Of a stretch of 64,000 nucleotides of DNA, positions 1-8,726 are shown one piece after another. The position numbers were made by a program, and so were the translations under genes. Source of the DNA: Thiomonas sp. FB-Cd (GTDB taxonomy: Bacteria; Pseudomonadota; Gammaproteobacteria; Burkholderiales; Burkholderiaceae_C); NCBI RefSeq assembly GCF_000733775.1, contig NZ_JPOE01000002.1:124001-188000 (forward strand), read 5' to 3'. Under the pieces are notes generated by a model. It searched no databases and was not told the DNA's origin. It saw only the letters and a list, made by a program, of their open reading frames with translations. Position 1 is the first letter of the stretch, and the number at the start of each line of letters is the position of its first letter.

Positions 1-1102
1 AAAAGTGCAGCACACGGCGGATATTGGCAATCTCCTTGCTCTCGTAAGCGTGCATCATGTTGCCCGCGCCGAAGAACACCAGCGACTTGGTGAGCGAGTG
101 ATTGAGCATGTGATACAGCGCGCCGATCACCCCCAGCGGCCCGCCGAAACCGAAGCCCAGCGCGACCACGCCCATGTGCTCCACGCTGGAATAGGCGGCG
201 AGGCGCTTGATGACGGTCTGGTGGCTGATGAACAGCGCTGCCACCAGCAGGCTGAACGCGCCCAGCACCACCAGTGCGGTGCGCGCCGTGGCCTCGATGC
301 GGGTGTGCTGCAGGATGTTGAGATAGCGCACGATGCCCAGCATGGCGCAGTTGAGCAGCGCGCCCGACAGCATGGCCGACACCGGCGCCGGGCCCTCGCT
401 GTGCGCATCCGGCAGCCAGGTGTGCATCGGCGCCAGGCCGACCTTGGTGCCGAAGCCCACCAAGACCAGCAGGAAGGAGAGCAGCAGCAACACCGGCTCG
501 GCCTTGGGGGCGATGCCGGCGAGGTTGGCCCAGGTCATGTCGTACTCCGGGCCGAGGATGAACGTGCCGGCCCAGTAAAACAGCACTGTGCCCAGCAGCG
601 CCAGACCAAGACCTGCGGAGACGATGACGATGTACTTCCACGCCGCTTCGATGCTTTCCGGCGCGCGCTGAAAGCCCACCAGAAACGCGCTGACGATGGT
701 GGTGAGGTCAATGGCGATCCAGTACAGCCCGGGGTTGTTCTGCACCGGTGCCAGGAACATGGTGAGCGCGAACGCGGCGAACAGGCTGTAGAAGCGGTGC
801 AGCCGCGCCAGCTCCCCATGCATCCAGCGCATGTAGCCAATGGCGTAGACGCTGGCCAGCAGATAGACGATGGCCAGGCACAGCATCACCCACACGCCGA
901 AATCGTCGAGCAGTAGGTAGTGGTTCAGCGCGGTGATGCCGTGGTCTGGCGTGGCGATGAGCAGTACGACGACCAGCACGAAGTCGATCACCGCCGCTGT
1001 GAGATTGAGCGCTTCGGCCACGCGGCTGCGGTGCGACATCCAGCTTCCCGCCATGGCCAGCGCGGTGACGATCCAGATCGCATACAAGACATTCCAGATC
1101 AT
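1..1102 (-). CDS. hyfF: Hydrogenase-4-like membrane subunit HyfF (NuoL/M/N family), partial
   Basis: This is a proton-translocating antiporter-like subunit of a group 4 hydrogenase or related membrane complex. The reading frame starts at an ATG at 1102, five bases beyond the end of hyfE, and runs off the left window edge, so only about 367 N-terminal residues are visible. It is strongly hydrophobic with several membrane segments. It carries the conserved segment around GLAPMHTWLPDAHSEGPAPV, typical of NuoL/NuoN/HyfF proteins, then a conserved LYHMLNHSLTKSLVFF stretch with the channel lysine. Gene order hyfC-hyfE-hyfF matches Hyf-type operons. Whether a catalytic hydrogenase subunit (HyfG) follows cannot be seen. 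A relative that lacks hydrogenase activity is possible. Confidence 0.85.
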   Translation of the reverse strand, partial: MIWNVLYAIWIVTALAMAGSWMSHRSRVAEALNLTAAVIDFVLVVVLLIATPDHGITALNHYLLLDDFGVWVMLCLAIVYLLASVYAIGYMRWMHGELARLHRFYSLFAAFALTMFLAPVQNNPGLYWIAIDLTTIVSAFLVGFQRAPESIEAAWKYIVIVSAGLGLALLGTVLFYWAGTFILGPEYDMTWANLAGIAPKAEPVLLLLSFLLVLVGFGTKVGLAPMHTWLPDAHSEGPAPVSAMLSGALLNCAMLGIVRYLNILQHTRIEATARTALVVLGAFSLLVAALFISHQTVIKRLAAYSSVEHMGVVALGFGFGGPLGVIGALYHMLNHSLTKSLVFFGAGNMMHAYESKEIANIRRVLHF

Positions 1103-1106
1103 GGCC

Positions 1107-1787
1107 TCACCCCACCAGCCGAGTGAGTGCGCGGCTGCTCGTGGAGCCAACTTCCTTGTGCAGGTAGCGGATGAGCATGCCGAAGGTGGAGACGATGATC
1201 AGCAGGTCGAACAGGATCACCATTTCCAGCAACAGCGGCATGCCCGGCACCAGGATTTGCGAGCCAAGAAAAATGCCGTTCTCGATCACCAGCAGGCCGA
1301 GGATGGAACTCACCGCCTCCGCGCGCAGCACCAGCATCAGAAAGCCGATGAGCTTGAGCGCGAACATGGCGGTCAGCGCCAGCACGGCGATGTTGTCCAC
1401 CAGGTTCATGCGCACCCCAAGCTTCTCCGCCACAGCGTAGGAAAACAGCACCAGAAAGCCGCCGAGCACGATGCTCGACGCCGGTTGCAGCAAGGGCGTG
1501 AACTCGCGGTTCTGCCCCAGGCCGTTGACGATGCGCACGAGCAGGTATGGCAGCAGGGTGCCGCGAAACAGCGCGGTCAGTGCGGCGATGAAAATCAGCT
1601 CCGGGTAATGCCCGGTGATGCCGATGGCCAGCGACAGCGCCGCAATCACCCATGACTCGGCGGCGAAGGCCAGGATGTGGTTCTTGATCCAGTGCGAGCC
1701 AAGCATGACGAAGGCCAGGATGAGCGCGATGATGATCAGCAGGCTGAAGATGGATGCCTGCACGCCGCCGAGGTGGAAGATCAACAT
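1107..1787 (-). CDS. hyfE: Hydrogenase-4-like membrane subunit HyfE
   Basis: A 226-residue, almost entirely hydrophobic protein with about six to seven membrane segments. Sequence character and size match HyfE, which extends the NuoK fold in group 4 hydrogenase complexes. It lies between hyfC (start 2742) and hyfF (start 1102) with very short gaps of 10 bases or fewer, so the three are almost certainly cotranscribed. HyfE is part of the membrane arm and has no redox centre. Function is inferred from family and context. Confidence 0.85.
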   Translation of the reverse strand: MLIFHLGGVQASIFSLLIIIALILAFVMLGSHWIKNHILAFAAESWVIAALSLAIGITGHYPELIFIAALTALFRGTLLPYLLVRIVNGLGQNREFTPLLQPASSIVLGGFLVLFSYAVAEKLGVRMNLVDNIAVLALTAMFALKLIGFLMLVLRAEAVSSILGLLVIENGIFLGSQILVPGMPLLLEMVILFDLLIIVSTFGMLIRYLHKEVGSTSSRALTRLVG

Positions 1788-1797
1788 GGCATGCTCC

Positions 1798-2742
1798 TCA
1801 CACCTGCCGCGCGACGATGGCGAGGACGGCCATCAGGAAGGACAGCGCCAGCGGCTCCTGATAACGGTAAAAGCGCAGGCGCGACTGCGATGTGTCGACA
1901 AACACCATCACCAGTCCGAGGGCGAACCACTTGGCCAGCAGAGCGAGGGTGGCGCCGATCATGCCCAGCGCCGTGCCTTGTTCCGACAGGCCCCAGGGAA
2001 TGGTCAGCACGTTGAGAAAGATGGTGTAGAGAATGGCCTGTTTCATCCACGAGGCCCACTTGAGCAGCGCCAGCAGCGGGCCGGAGTATTCGAGGATGCG
2101 CGCCTCGCCGATCATGTAAATCTCGTAGTGGATGCTCGAATGGATGGGCAGGCGCTCAGTCTCCACCGTGAGCAGAATGAAAAACGCGGCGACGAGAAAC
2201 AGGTGTGCCGGACTCCAGAACACCGCCGGGCTGGCAACCAGCAGATGGTTGACGACAAAGGGCAGCATGGCCTGCGCCAGCAGGGTGATGCCGACGAACA
2301 CCATGATCAGCGTCGGCTCGGCGAGGATGGCGAGCATGGCCTCGCGGCTCGATCCAAGGCCGCCGTAAGGGTGGCCGCTGTCCAGCCCAGCCACCATGAT
2401 GGCGAAGCCGCCCAGCGTGAGGATGAGACCGCCGCCCAGAATGTCACCCATGTCCGACAGCGGCAGCGGATAGTTGGTCAGCACCGGAATGAGGATGGGC
2501 ACCGTGAGCATGGCCGAGAACGCCACGATAGGCGCGGCCCAGAAGATCCAAGACGCCGTTTCCGGCACCACGATCTCCTTGCGGAACCACTTGAACAGAT
2601 CGCGGTAGGGCTGGAAGATGCTCGGCCCCTGGCCGCGCTGCACCTTTTCCTCCAGCGTGGCGATGAAGCCGTGCAGCAGGGGAGACAGCAACACGATGAC
2701 CAGCACCTGGGCGACTTGTTGCCATACGGCTTGTGCTTGCAT
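1798..2742 (-). CDS. hyfC: Hydrogenase-4-like membrane subunit HyfC (NuoH/HycD family)
   Basis: A 314-residue membrane protein of the NuoH/HycD/HyfC family, which anchors the electron-transfer arm to the proton-pumping arm. The N-terminal EEKVQRGQGPS motif (about residues 31-41) is the family hallmark near the quinone-site loop. An acidic loop, ETERLPIHSS then YEIYMIGEARILEYSG, corresponds to the ELxRxPxD...E loop but is divergent: PVDDP is replaced by PIHSS. A strong GGGAGGAGT ribosome binding site precedes the ATG. This is the first gene of the visible operon. HyfB, normally just upstream, is absent here. Confidence 0.85.
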   Translation of the reverse strand: MQAQAVWQQVAQVLVIVLLSPLLHGFIATLEEKVQRGQGPSIFQPYRDLFKWFRKEIVVPETASWIFWAAPIVAFSAMLTVPILIPVLTNYPLPLSDMGDILGGGLILTLGGFAIMVAGLDSGHPYGGLGSSREAMLAILAEPTLIMVFVGITLLAQAMLPFVVNHLLVASPAVFWSPAHLFLVAAFFILLTVETERLPIHSSIHYEIYMIGEARILEYSGPLLALLKWASWMKQAILYTIFLNVLTIPWGLSEQGTALGMIGATLALLAKWFALGLVMVFVDTSQSRLRFYRYQEPLALSFLMAVLAIVARQV

Positions 2743-3430
2743 CGACTCCTCCCATGCAGACCACTCACCGCACGCAGCGGCACTGGGTAGGAGTCATCAG
2801 CCACCGGCTGGCGCCGGGGCGGTTGCGGCGAACTCCATCGCCACCTCGTTTGTAATCAGTTTAGAACCGTCATCAAATTTCCGTCAAGGCGACCATGCGG
2901 CCAATTGCCCCTTGCCACCTGTCGCTTCTGTCAAATTCCGTTGAAAAACGTAGTTGTCGGCTCTGAGTTCCCATTTTGTCGACTTATTTATCGACTGCTG
3001 AGTAAAGTCAGCATGGCGTCTACATGAGACTCAAAAAGCAAAAAACCAGCGGCTTGGCTCGGCTTATTGCTTGAATCTATTGGCTCGCTGGATCGGACAA
3101 AAACGAGAACTGGAGGATCACGCTGAAGCCATAAATCGGTTCTAACGGCGAGTACGCGAACGGAACCATGAATATCACCTATTGCGGTGCAGCCCGACCG
3201 CAGCTTCTCGACGCTCACGACGACCACCTTCACGTCGAACGTGAGCGGAGACCAGTTCGGCGCCCACCCGGGCTTCCAGGGCATCGTGACGTTGTCCGGA
3301 GTGGTCGAGCCGTCTCCGCTCAACAACAGCAGTGGCTGCCTGTACTCTTCTTCGCAGCGCCGTGCACCATCGCGCAGATCAGCAGCGGCTCGCTGAGCGC
3401 CAGTTACGCCGAGGCTGCGCATGGCAGCAA
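2743..3430. other. Non-coding stretch upstream of hyfC with a possible decayed coding remnant
   Basis: No convincing gene was found. The first 250 bases presumably hold the hyfC promoter. I found no sigma-54 site with correct spacing. Around 3187-3443 on the plus strand two overlapping frames give serine/threonine/glycine-rich peptides (FSTLTTTTFTSNVSG, then ISSGSLSASYAEAA) that would join through one frameshift. This resembles a broken secreted or filamentous protein, but I cannot identify a family. Confidence 0.35.
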
Positions 3431-4003
3431 CTATATTTCGTAGTGGCCGGGCGGTTTGCGCAGGCGCGGCGCCCACGCCTGCCGCCCATGCCGGCTTGAC
3501 GATGCCGATGTAGTTCGCCCGGCAATCTTGGCCTCGTACATCGCGTGGTCGGCACGCGAGAAAAAGGCCGGGAAGGTCTCGCCGGACGACCAGGCCGCGA
3601 GCCCGAGGGATACCGTTACAGCGAAACGCTCCGGCATGTTGAATCCGGTCGATGCCAGTGGTTCGTGGATGAGCTTCGCGCAGGCCAGCGCATCGCCGAT
3701 CGACGTGTCTGGCAGGACGATGAGGAACTCCTCGCCGCCCCAGCGCCCGACTTCCGCGCCGGCGCGCAAGGTCGAGTGAATGATGCTGCCGACATGGCGC
3801 GGGACTTCGTCACCGGTGGCGTGACCGAAGCTGTCGTTGATACCCTTGAAATGGTCGAGATCCGCCAGCATGATCGTCAGCGGCGCGCCGGAATGGACGG
3901 TGCGCTGGATTTCCCGCGACAGCAGGACCTCGATTCGCCGCCGGTTCCACAGGCTGGTCAGGCTGTCGCGGCTTGCCAGTTCCTCGAGCTTGATGGCGGT
4001 TTG
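3431..4003 (-). pseudogene. Truncated GGDEF-domain diguanylate cyclase remnant
   Basis: The frame encodes a nearly complete GGDEF domain: SRDSLTSLWNRRRIE, then LADLDHFKGINDSFGHATGD, then the active-site motif GGEEF, then ADHAMYEAK near the end. GGDEF domains make cyclic di-GMP. An in-frame TAG at 4004-4006 immediately precedes the domain, and no N-terminal sensory region is joined to it. The first ATG (3871) lies inside the domain and would remove its first helix. I therefore read it as a 5'-truncated gene. A short active cyclase from an internal start is unlikely. It sits in a decayed region. Confidence 0.7.
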
Positions 4004-4069
4004 CTAGAGCCTGGATCGCAATCGGCTGATGTACGTCCGACGGCCGGCCCGCGGGCCAGCCGTCGCCCC

Positions 4070-5413
4070 TCAGCCTGTGGCGCCGAGATCGGACAGCGGG
4101 ATCGCCTGCAGGTAGCCGGCGTTGGTGCCGATAAAGTAGGTGCCGCCGACGGCCACGCCGTTCTGCGGGCCGTAGCCTCCCAGGCCAGCGTCGTAGACGT
4201 GGGTGATCGCGCCGTCGTGGCGATCCAGCGTGAAGATCTTGCCGCTCCCCGTCGGTTGGATGAGCTTGTCGCCGACGATGGTCGGCGCCGCCTTCATCCC
4301 CGGCCCGAGCCTGGAGTGCCAGAGGATCCTGCCGCTGCGCGAGTCGATCGCGTACTCGGCATGCGTGACCGGGCTACCGGTGTAGACGATTCCGGCGTCG
4401 ACCGCGGGCACAGCGTCCTTGTTGCGCGGCGGGGTCTTGCCCGTGCCCAGCAGCGTGCTCCACAGCAGCTTGCCGGTGGCTATCTCAATGCCGAGTTCCT
4501 CGGATCCGGAGACGCCGTGCTGGCCGCGGCTGCGTGTCTCGATCTGGCCCACCGCGACCGCACCGGCGACCGCCCAGGTGCCGTCGCCGCCGCTGCTCGA
4601 GAAGATGTGCGCCGGGCGCACGGTCCACAGTCGCTTGCCGGTGGCAGCATCGACAGCATAGATGTCGCTGGGATGGGTCCCCCCCATCATCACCACGTTG
4701 CGCTTCGGGTCGTAGGTGGCGGAGGACATGCTGACGAAGGAGCCGATGGAGGTCTTCCACTTCAGCGCACCGGTGGCGGCATCGAGCGCATACACGTGGC
4801 CATCGCCGTTGCCGAAGATCAGCAGTCCGTGCGCGAGCACCGCCGAAGGCATGTCTTCGCCGCGGGTCGGGTAGCTCCACACCAGCTTGCCGGTGGCGGC
4901 GTCAACGGCATCGATGGCCGAGACGTCGGTGCCGCGGACCACGCCGGCGTCGCGCACGCCGAAGCGCTTGGCGTGGCTGTACGCGAACACCGAGTTGCCG
5001 GCGCCGACGTACACCAGCTGGCGGCCGCCAGCGCTGGCGACCACCGGCGTGGTCATCAGCTGGTTGTAGGCGTCGAAGGACCACTGCAACCGGCCGCTGC
5101 GCGCGTCGAGCTTGTAGAGCCAGCCGTTGTCGTTCGGCGCGTACACCGCGCCGCCGGCGACGGCGACGCCAATCGGCCAGCCGACGAGGTCGCGGATGGT
5201 CGTGTTGCTCTTCACCGCGGCGCGTGCCGCGGCGGCCCCGGGCGTGTCGAAGGTCCAGTGCTCGGCGGGAAATCCCGACGCGAAGGTTGCGTTGTGGCCG
5301 GGCTGCAGTGCGTACATAGGCCAAGTCGCAGGCGTTTCGGCGGCCCACGCGGCCTGGGCGCACACGAGGGCTGCGGTGAGCATCGTGCATGTGGCGTAAC
5401 GGGAATGGGGCAT
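4070..5413 (-). CDS. Secreted PQQ-type beta-propeller repeat protein
   Basis: A 447-residue protein. I start it at the ATG at 5413, which has a GGAG site upstream and gives a clean signal peptide (MPHSRYATCTMLTAALVCAQ then AAWAAE). The mature part has repeated blades of the form YALDAATGALKWK, YAIDSRSGRILWH and YKLDARSGRLQWS, the hallmark of PQQ-enzyme-like propeller repeats. It lacks an obvious cytochrome c motif and I see no PQQ-binding Cys-Cys. A dehydrogenase activity is therefore not supported, and a scaffold or binding role is equally possible. It is the only intact-looking gene between 2.9 and 6.3 kb. An upstream GTG/ATG extension to 5473 is possible but unlikely. Confidence 0.75.
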   Translation of the reverse strand: MPHSRYATCTMLTAALVCAQAAWAAETPATWPMYALQPGHNATFASGFPAEHWTFDTPGAAAARAAVKSNTTIRDLVGWPIGVAVAGGAVYAPNDNGWLYKLDARSGRLQWSFDAYNQLMTTPVVASAGGRQLVYVGAGNSVFAYSHAKRFGVRDAGVVRGTDVSAIDAVDAATGKLVWSYPTRGEDMPSAVLAHGLLIFGNGDGHVYALDAATGALKWKTSIGSFVSMSSATYDPKRNVVMMGGTHPSDIYAVDAATGKRLWTVRPAHIFSSSGGDGTWAVAGAVAVGQIETRSRGQHGVSGSEELGIEIATGKLLWSTLLGTGKTPPRNKDAVPAVDAGIVYTGSPVTHAEYAIDSRSGRILWHSRLGPGMKAAPTIVGDKLIQPTGSGKIFTLDRHDGAITHVYDAGLGGYGPQNGVAVGGTYFIGTNAGYLQAIPLSDLGATG

Positions 5414-5473
5414 CGGGGTCTCCTGGCTAGTCGTGCGTCGGGGTTGTGCTTGCGGTGGATGCAGCGGCCGCAA

Positions 5474-5785
5474 GCTGGATAGTGCAAGTCATGTCCAGCC
5501 GAGTGTCGATCGGGCATGGGAGCGAAGCATCGCAGCTTTGACGGAACGCAAGAATGGCCGCGAAGCTCGCGGCGGCCACTATACCCGAAGCTCATTGTCT
5601 GCTGCGCGCCTCGCCGATGAAGTCCAAGCTGCCGTCCCCACCGTCCAATGTGGACAACATGCTGCCGGGACTGCTCGAGCAGATCCGGCAAAAGTCGGAC
5701 GCGGGCGATGCGCCCGGCGGCTCACGGCAAGCCAGGCAGACTGGACGCGTCCTCGCCCAGCTGCGGCTGCTGAGGTCGCTGGTCG
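5474..5785. other. Intergenic stretch without recognisable gene
   Basis: No family is recognisable in any frame. Plus-strand frames give proline/arginine-rich composition typical of shadow translation. It may contain degraded 5' sequence of the MFS remnant that follows. Confidence 0.3.
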
Positions 5786-6307
5786 CGGCGGGGTTACGCC
5801 GATTTTCCGCTCATCGCCTTCCACTGCAAGCCGCGGCGGCGCGATCGGCATCGACTGGGTTCCGATACTCTATGCCGTCGCCATGGCGGTGGCGTGGACG
5901 TGGCCCGGTCAGTGGTGTTCCGCCGCCTGTACGACCGCTACGGCCTGAAGGTGCTCATTCCCCCGACACTAGCCGGCGCCTTGTTCGCACCGCTGGTGTC
6001 GTTGGTGTGCTACGGCAGTTTCGGGTTCGCCATGGTCGGCGCGCCATTGTGGGGCCTTGGCATGGGGGTGCATGAATCGGGGACCCAGGCAGCGCTGGCG
6101 CACCGGGTGTCGTCGCAGCGTCGTGCTTCAGCCTACCGGCTGTTCACCACCGGCAACGGCATCGCCTGGTTCGCCGGTAGCGTGGTCATCGGGGCGCTCT
6201 ACCAGTGGCCCATCGCCACCATGGCGGCCTTCTGCCTGGCATGCCAGTTCGCTGCCTTGCCCCTGTTCACGAGGGTCGCCGGGCCCGGAGCGTCAGCCGC
6301 CCGGTGA
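5786..6307 (+). pseudogene. Frameshifted MFS transporter remnant
   Basis: The 3' part (5894-6307) encodes membrane segments with MFS-like motifs: FRRLYDRYGLKVLIP, then GLGMGVHES, then SVVIGALY. Upstream, pieces of the same protein appear in other frames: GYADFPLIAFH in one frame near 5790-5825, and GAIGIDWVPILYAVAMAVA in another near 5840-5895. At least two frameshifts are needed to read through, and the N-terminal half is missing. This is a decayed major-facilitator permease gene. Substrate unknown. Confidence 0.65.
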
Positions 6308-6336
6308 GGCCGGCATGAGAACGAACGACCAGAGGC

Positions 6337-7295
6337 ATGAACGACGCCCGTCGCACCGAGTTGCTTTCCGTCCTCCGGCAGATCGACGAGGTCCTGGCCG
6401 GGGTGTGCAGTCGCCTGGGCCCAGGAGCGAGAGACCGGCTGTTTCCACCCTGCAGCCCGGATGCGGCTCCGGTCCAGGAGCGGCTGGTGGCAGACCATGT
6501 CCGCGACCTGCGCGCAGTCGTGCGGGCGTCGCTCAAGCGCCTGAGTATCTCCGCCCCGCATGCCACGTTGGGTTCGCTGCGATCCGCACGAGTAGGGCTG
6601 ATCGATGCGCAGCGTGCCCTGGACGGCCTCGATCCCTTCCGGTTTGCCGCTCGGGGCGAGGTTGCAGACGACGAGGCGCGGGAGCTTCGTGCCCTCGTTT
6701 CCGATCTAGCGGCGCGGCTCGACGCCATGGACGCCTACTTGGCGCAGGGCGGGAATGCAGTTCGGTCCGCGCGTTTGATGCGCGAGGGCCAGCTACTGGC
6801 CATGGGAGCCCTTTTCGCAGAGATCGAGCGCATCGTCGACACCTACGATCTCGTCGTGCTTCGTCGCCCTGTCGCGATGCTCGGAACACGGTTGGATGTT
6901 CCGATCCTGCAGGTCGCCGCATTTGGCCGCGTGAAGGCCGGGAAATCTGAGCTTCTCAACCGGATTCTTGGTCAGCCCGTGCTTCCGGTCGGTGTCACGC
7001 CCATCACGGCGGTTCCCGTGCGCATCGTCTACGGAGCCTCGCCCATTGGCCAAGCGGAGTTTGCCGATGCGCTCATAGAGAGCTTCGACCTCGGGCGTAT
7101 CGCCGAGTTCGTGAGCGCCCAACAAAATCTAGGCAATGCGCGCCATGCGACGTGTCTGGAGATCCGCCTGCCGGTTGATCTGCTCAGCGGGGACATTGCC
7201 CTTGTCGATATCCCCGGCGTGGATCACCCGGAAACCCTTTCGGGTGGGGACACCATGGCCAGCATCGAACGCTGCGACATCGGTCTCGTGTGCAG
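6337..7295 (+). pseudogene. Dynamin-like GTPase, truncated at an IS3-family insertion
   Basis: The N-terminal 320 or so residues read as a bacterial dynamin-like large GTPase. A helical region (1-185) is followed by a P-loop GRVKAGKS (residues 197-204), a G2-type threonine in VGVTPITAVP, and a G3 motif DIPGVD. Such proteins remodel membranes, and some have been linked to defence or toxin secretion. The homologous frame stops making sense after about RCDIGLVC near 7290, just before the IS3-family transposase. The residual 369-codon frame runs into the insertion. The C-terminal stalk and membrane-binding part are missing and no continuation is recognisable beyond the element. Expected to be inactive. 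Confidence 0.75.
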
Positions 7296-7350
7296 AGTTG
7301 TCCACGGCGGCGGCGTCGCTTGCGACGAACGCAAGCCGCGGTGGACAACT
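7295..7350. repeat. Nested inverted repeat at the dynamin/IS junction
   Basis: The 10-mer AGTTGTCCAC near 7297 recurs inverted as GTGGACAACT near 7341-7350. Between them GCTTGCG and CGCAAGC form an inner 7-bp stem around ACGAA. The outer or inner pair may mark an end of the insertion or of an older nested element. I cannot match it to a known terminal repeat. Confidence 0.45.
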
Positions 7351-7374
7351 CGGGGCGCACCGGGGACTTCCATC

Positions 7375-8205
7375 TTATGCGGCCTGTTTTTCGGTCGGCA
7401 GGTTGGCAAAGTAGTGCGCATCCGGCGTGGCATCCTGCAAGCGTGAATGCGCCCGGCTGCCGTTGTACCAAGTCATGTACTCGGCAATGTCGGCCCGCGC
7501 GGCGATCACGCTGCCGTAGGCCTTGAGATACACCCGCTCGTACTTCACGCTGCGCCAGAGTCGCTCCACGAAGACGTTGTCGCGCCAGGCCCCGCGCCCA
7601 TCCATGCTGAGCTGGCAGCCACGCTCCAGCGCGGCGTCGGTGAACTCGGTGGCGGTGAACTGGCTGCCCTGATCGGTGTTGACGATCTCGGGCGTGCCCC
7701 AGCGGGCCAAGGCCTGCTCGATGACCTCCTTGGCATGGCAAGCCTCCAGCGTGATGGCCCCCTTGTGGGCCAAGACCCGGCGGCTGAACACATCCACCAC
7801 GGCGGTGAGGTAGACGAAACCCCTTGCCATCGCAATGTAGGTCGTATCGAGCGCCCAGACCTGATTGGAGCGCGCAGTCGTCAGTCGGCGCAGCAGGTAG
7901 GGGTAGATCTTGTGGCCGGGCGCATTTTTGCTGGTGCCAGGCTGCGGGGCCAGGGCCGCGATGCCCATGCGCCGCATGAGTGTGCCGACGTGACGCCGGC
8001 CCACCTGCCACCCCTCTTGGGCCAACTGCCGACGCAGCATGCGCGCGCCCATGAAGGGATGCTCCAGATGCAGTTCGTCGATCTGGCGCATCAGGGCCAA
8101 GTCGGCTGGGCTCGTGGGCTGGGGTAGGACGTACACCGCACCGCGGCTCATGCCCAGCAGTTGGGCCTGACGCGTGATGCTGAGTTTGTGGTCTCGGTCG
8201 ATCAT
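7375..8205 (-). CDS. IS3-family transposase OrfB (DDE integrase domain)
   Basis: A 276-residue transposase of the IS3 family. The HTH_21-like segment (HPFMGARMLRRQL) is followed by an rve core with catalytic residues in ALDTTYI, VNTDQGSQF and NVFVERLWRS. The end of OrfA (DFLEGALTKAGLLSARR then stop) overlaps the OrfB start as ATGA, the normal IS3 frameshift arrangement. OrfA upstream of that is missing: sequence beyond about 8255 no longer encodes it. The element is therefore 5'-truncated and probably cannot make the OrfAB fusion transposase. It breaks the dynamin-like gene. Confidence 0.9.
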   Translation of the reverse strand: MIDRDHKLSITRQAQLLGMSRGAVYVLPQPTSPADLALMRQIDELHLEHPFMGARMLRRQLAQEGWQVGRRHVGTLMRRMGIAALAPQPGTSKNAPGHKIYPYLLRRLTTARSNQVWALDTTYIAMARGFVYLTAVVDVFSRRVLAHKGAITLEACHAKEVIEQALARWGTPEIVNTDQGSQFTATEFTDAALERGCQLSMDGRGAWRDNVFVERLWRSVKYERVYLKAYGSVIAARADIAEYMTWYNGSRAHSRLQDATPDAHYFANLPTEKQAA

Positions 8206-8726
8206 CGTCTTGCGCTCAGCAATCCCGCCTTGGTGAGCGCTCCCTCTAAAAAATCTACAGGGACTCCCCCCGCAGTCAAGAGATGTGGATGGTTTTTCCT
8301 TGATGGCGATTTTTCTTGCCTCTGCATGAATTCAAGGCGCACCCGAACGAGGAACAGACTGCACATCTACAGACGGCCTTGTTGCACGACCAGCATGCGG
8401 ACCCAGATACGAACCACGCAGCGGGGCTCCATTCGTTCTTCGGCTTCTTCAGCCAGGCCAACGTGATCGCCTGCGGCGATGCCGGGGTCGACCCGCTGCT
8501 GCGTAAGCAATGGGATGGACGCTCCCACCTTCCGCGGCATCGTTGTGCCAAAGTGGAGGTATCAACAACCACTCAACTGCCAGGAGCGTCCATCCCATTG
8601 CTTACGCAGAAGGTTCCCAATTCGCCAATCGGCTGACCACTGGGGTCTCCAAACTTCGTGACTGTGCTGCCCACCGAAGCCATGGTCAGAGCGCCCTCGA
8701 GACCCCGGGAGACTCAATTCTGCCGT
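8206..8726. other. Non-coding/remnant stretch between transposase and hypE
   Basis: It holds the last codons of the truncated orfA (minus strand, to about 8255), then 370 bases without a recognisable gene, including the 27-bp inverted repeat listed separately. A plus-strand frame (8316-8636) lacks family resemblance. Confidence 0.4.
8499..8609. repeat. Perfect 27-bp inverted repeat with 57-bp spacer
   Basis: Arms at 8499-8525 and 8583-8609 are exact reverse complements (left arm begins CTGCGTAAGCAATGGGATGG). The spacer is 8526-8582. No poly-T tract follows, so it is not a simple terminator. It may be a residual pair of transposon ends (a miniature element) or a cruciform/structured RNA site. 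Confidence 0.8.

Noticed and set aside
2743..2990. Possible sigma-54 promoter upstream of hyfC (TGGCAAGGGGCAATTGG on the minus strand)
   Set aside because: The GG and GC elements are separated by the wrong distance and the -12 element is TTGG, so it does not fit the consensus.
3545..5482. 645-codon plus-strand frame over the GGDEF remnant and PQQ-propeller gene
   Set aside because: Composition is arginine/alanine/glycine-rich without motifs; the minus strand carries the clear domains.
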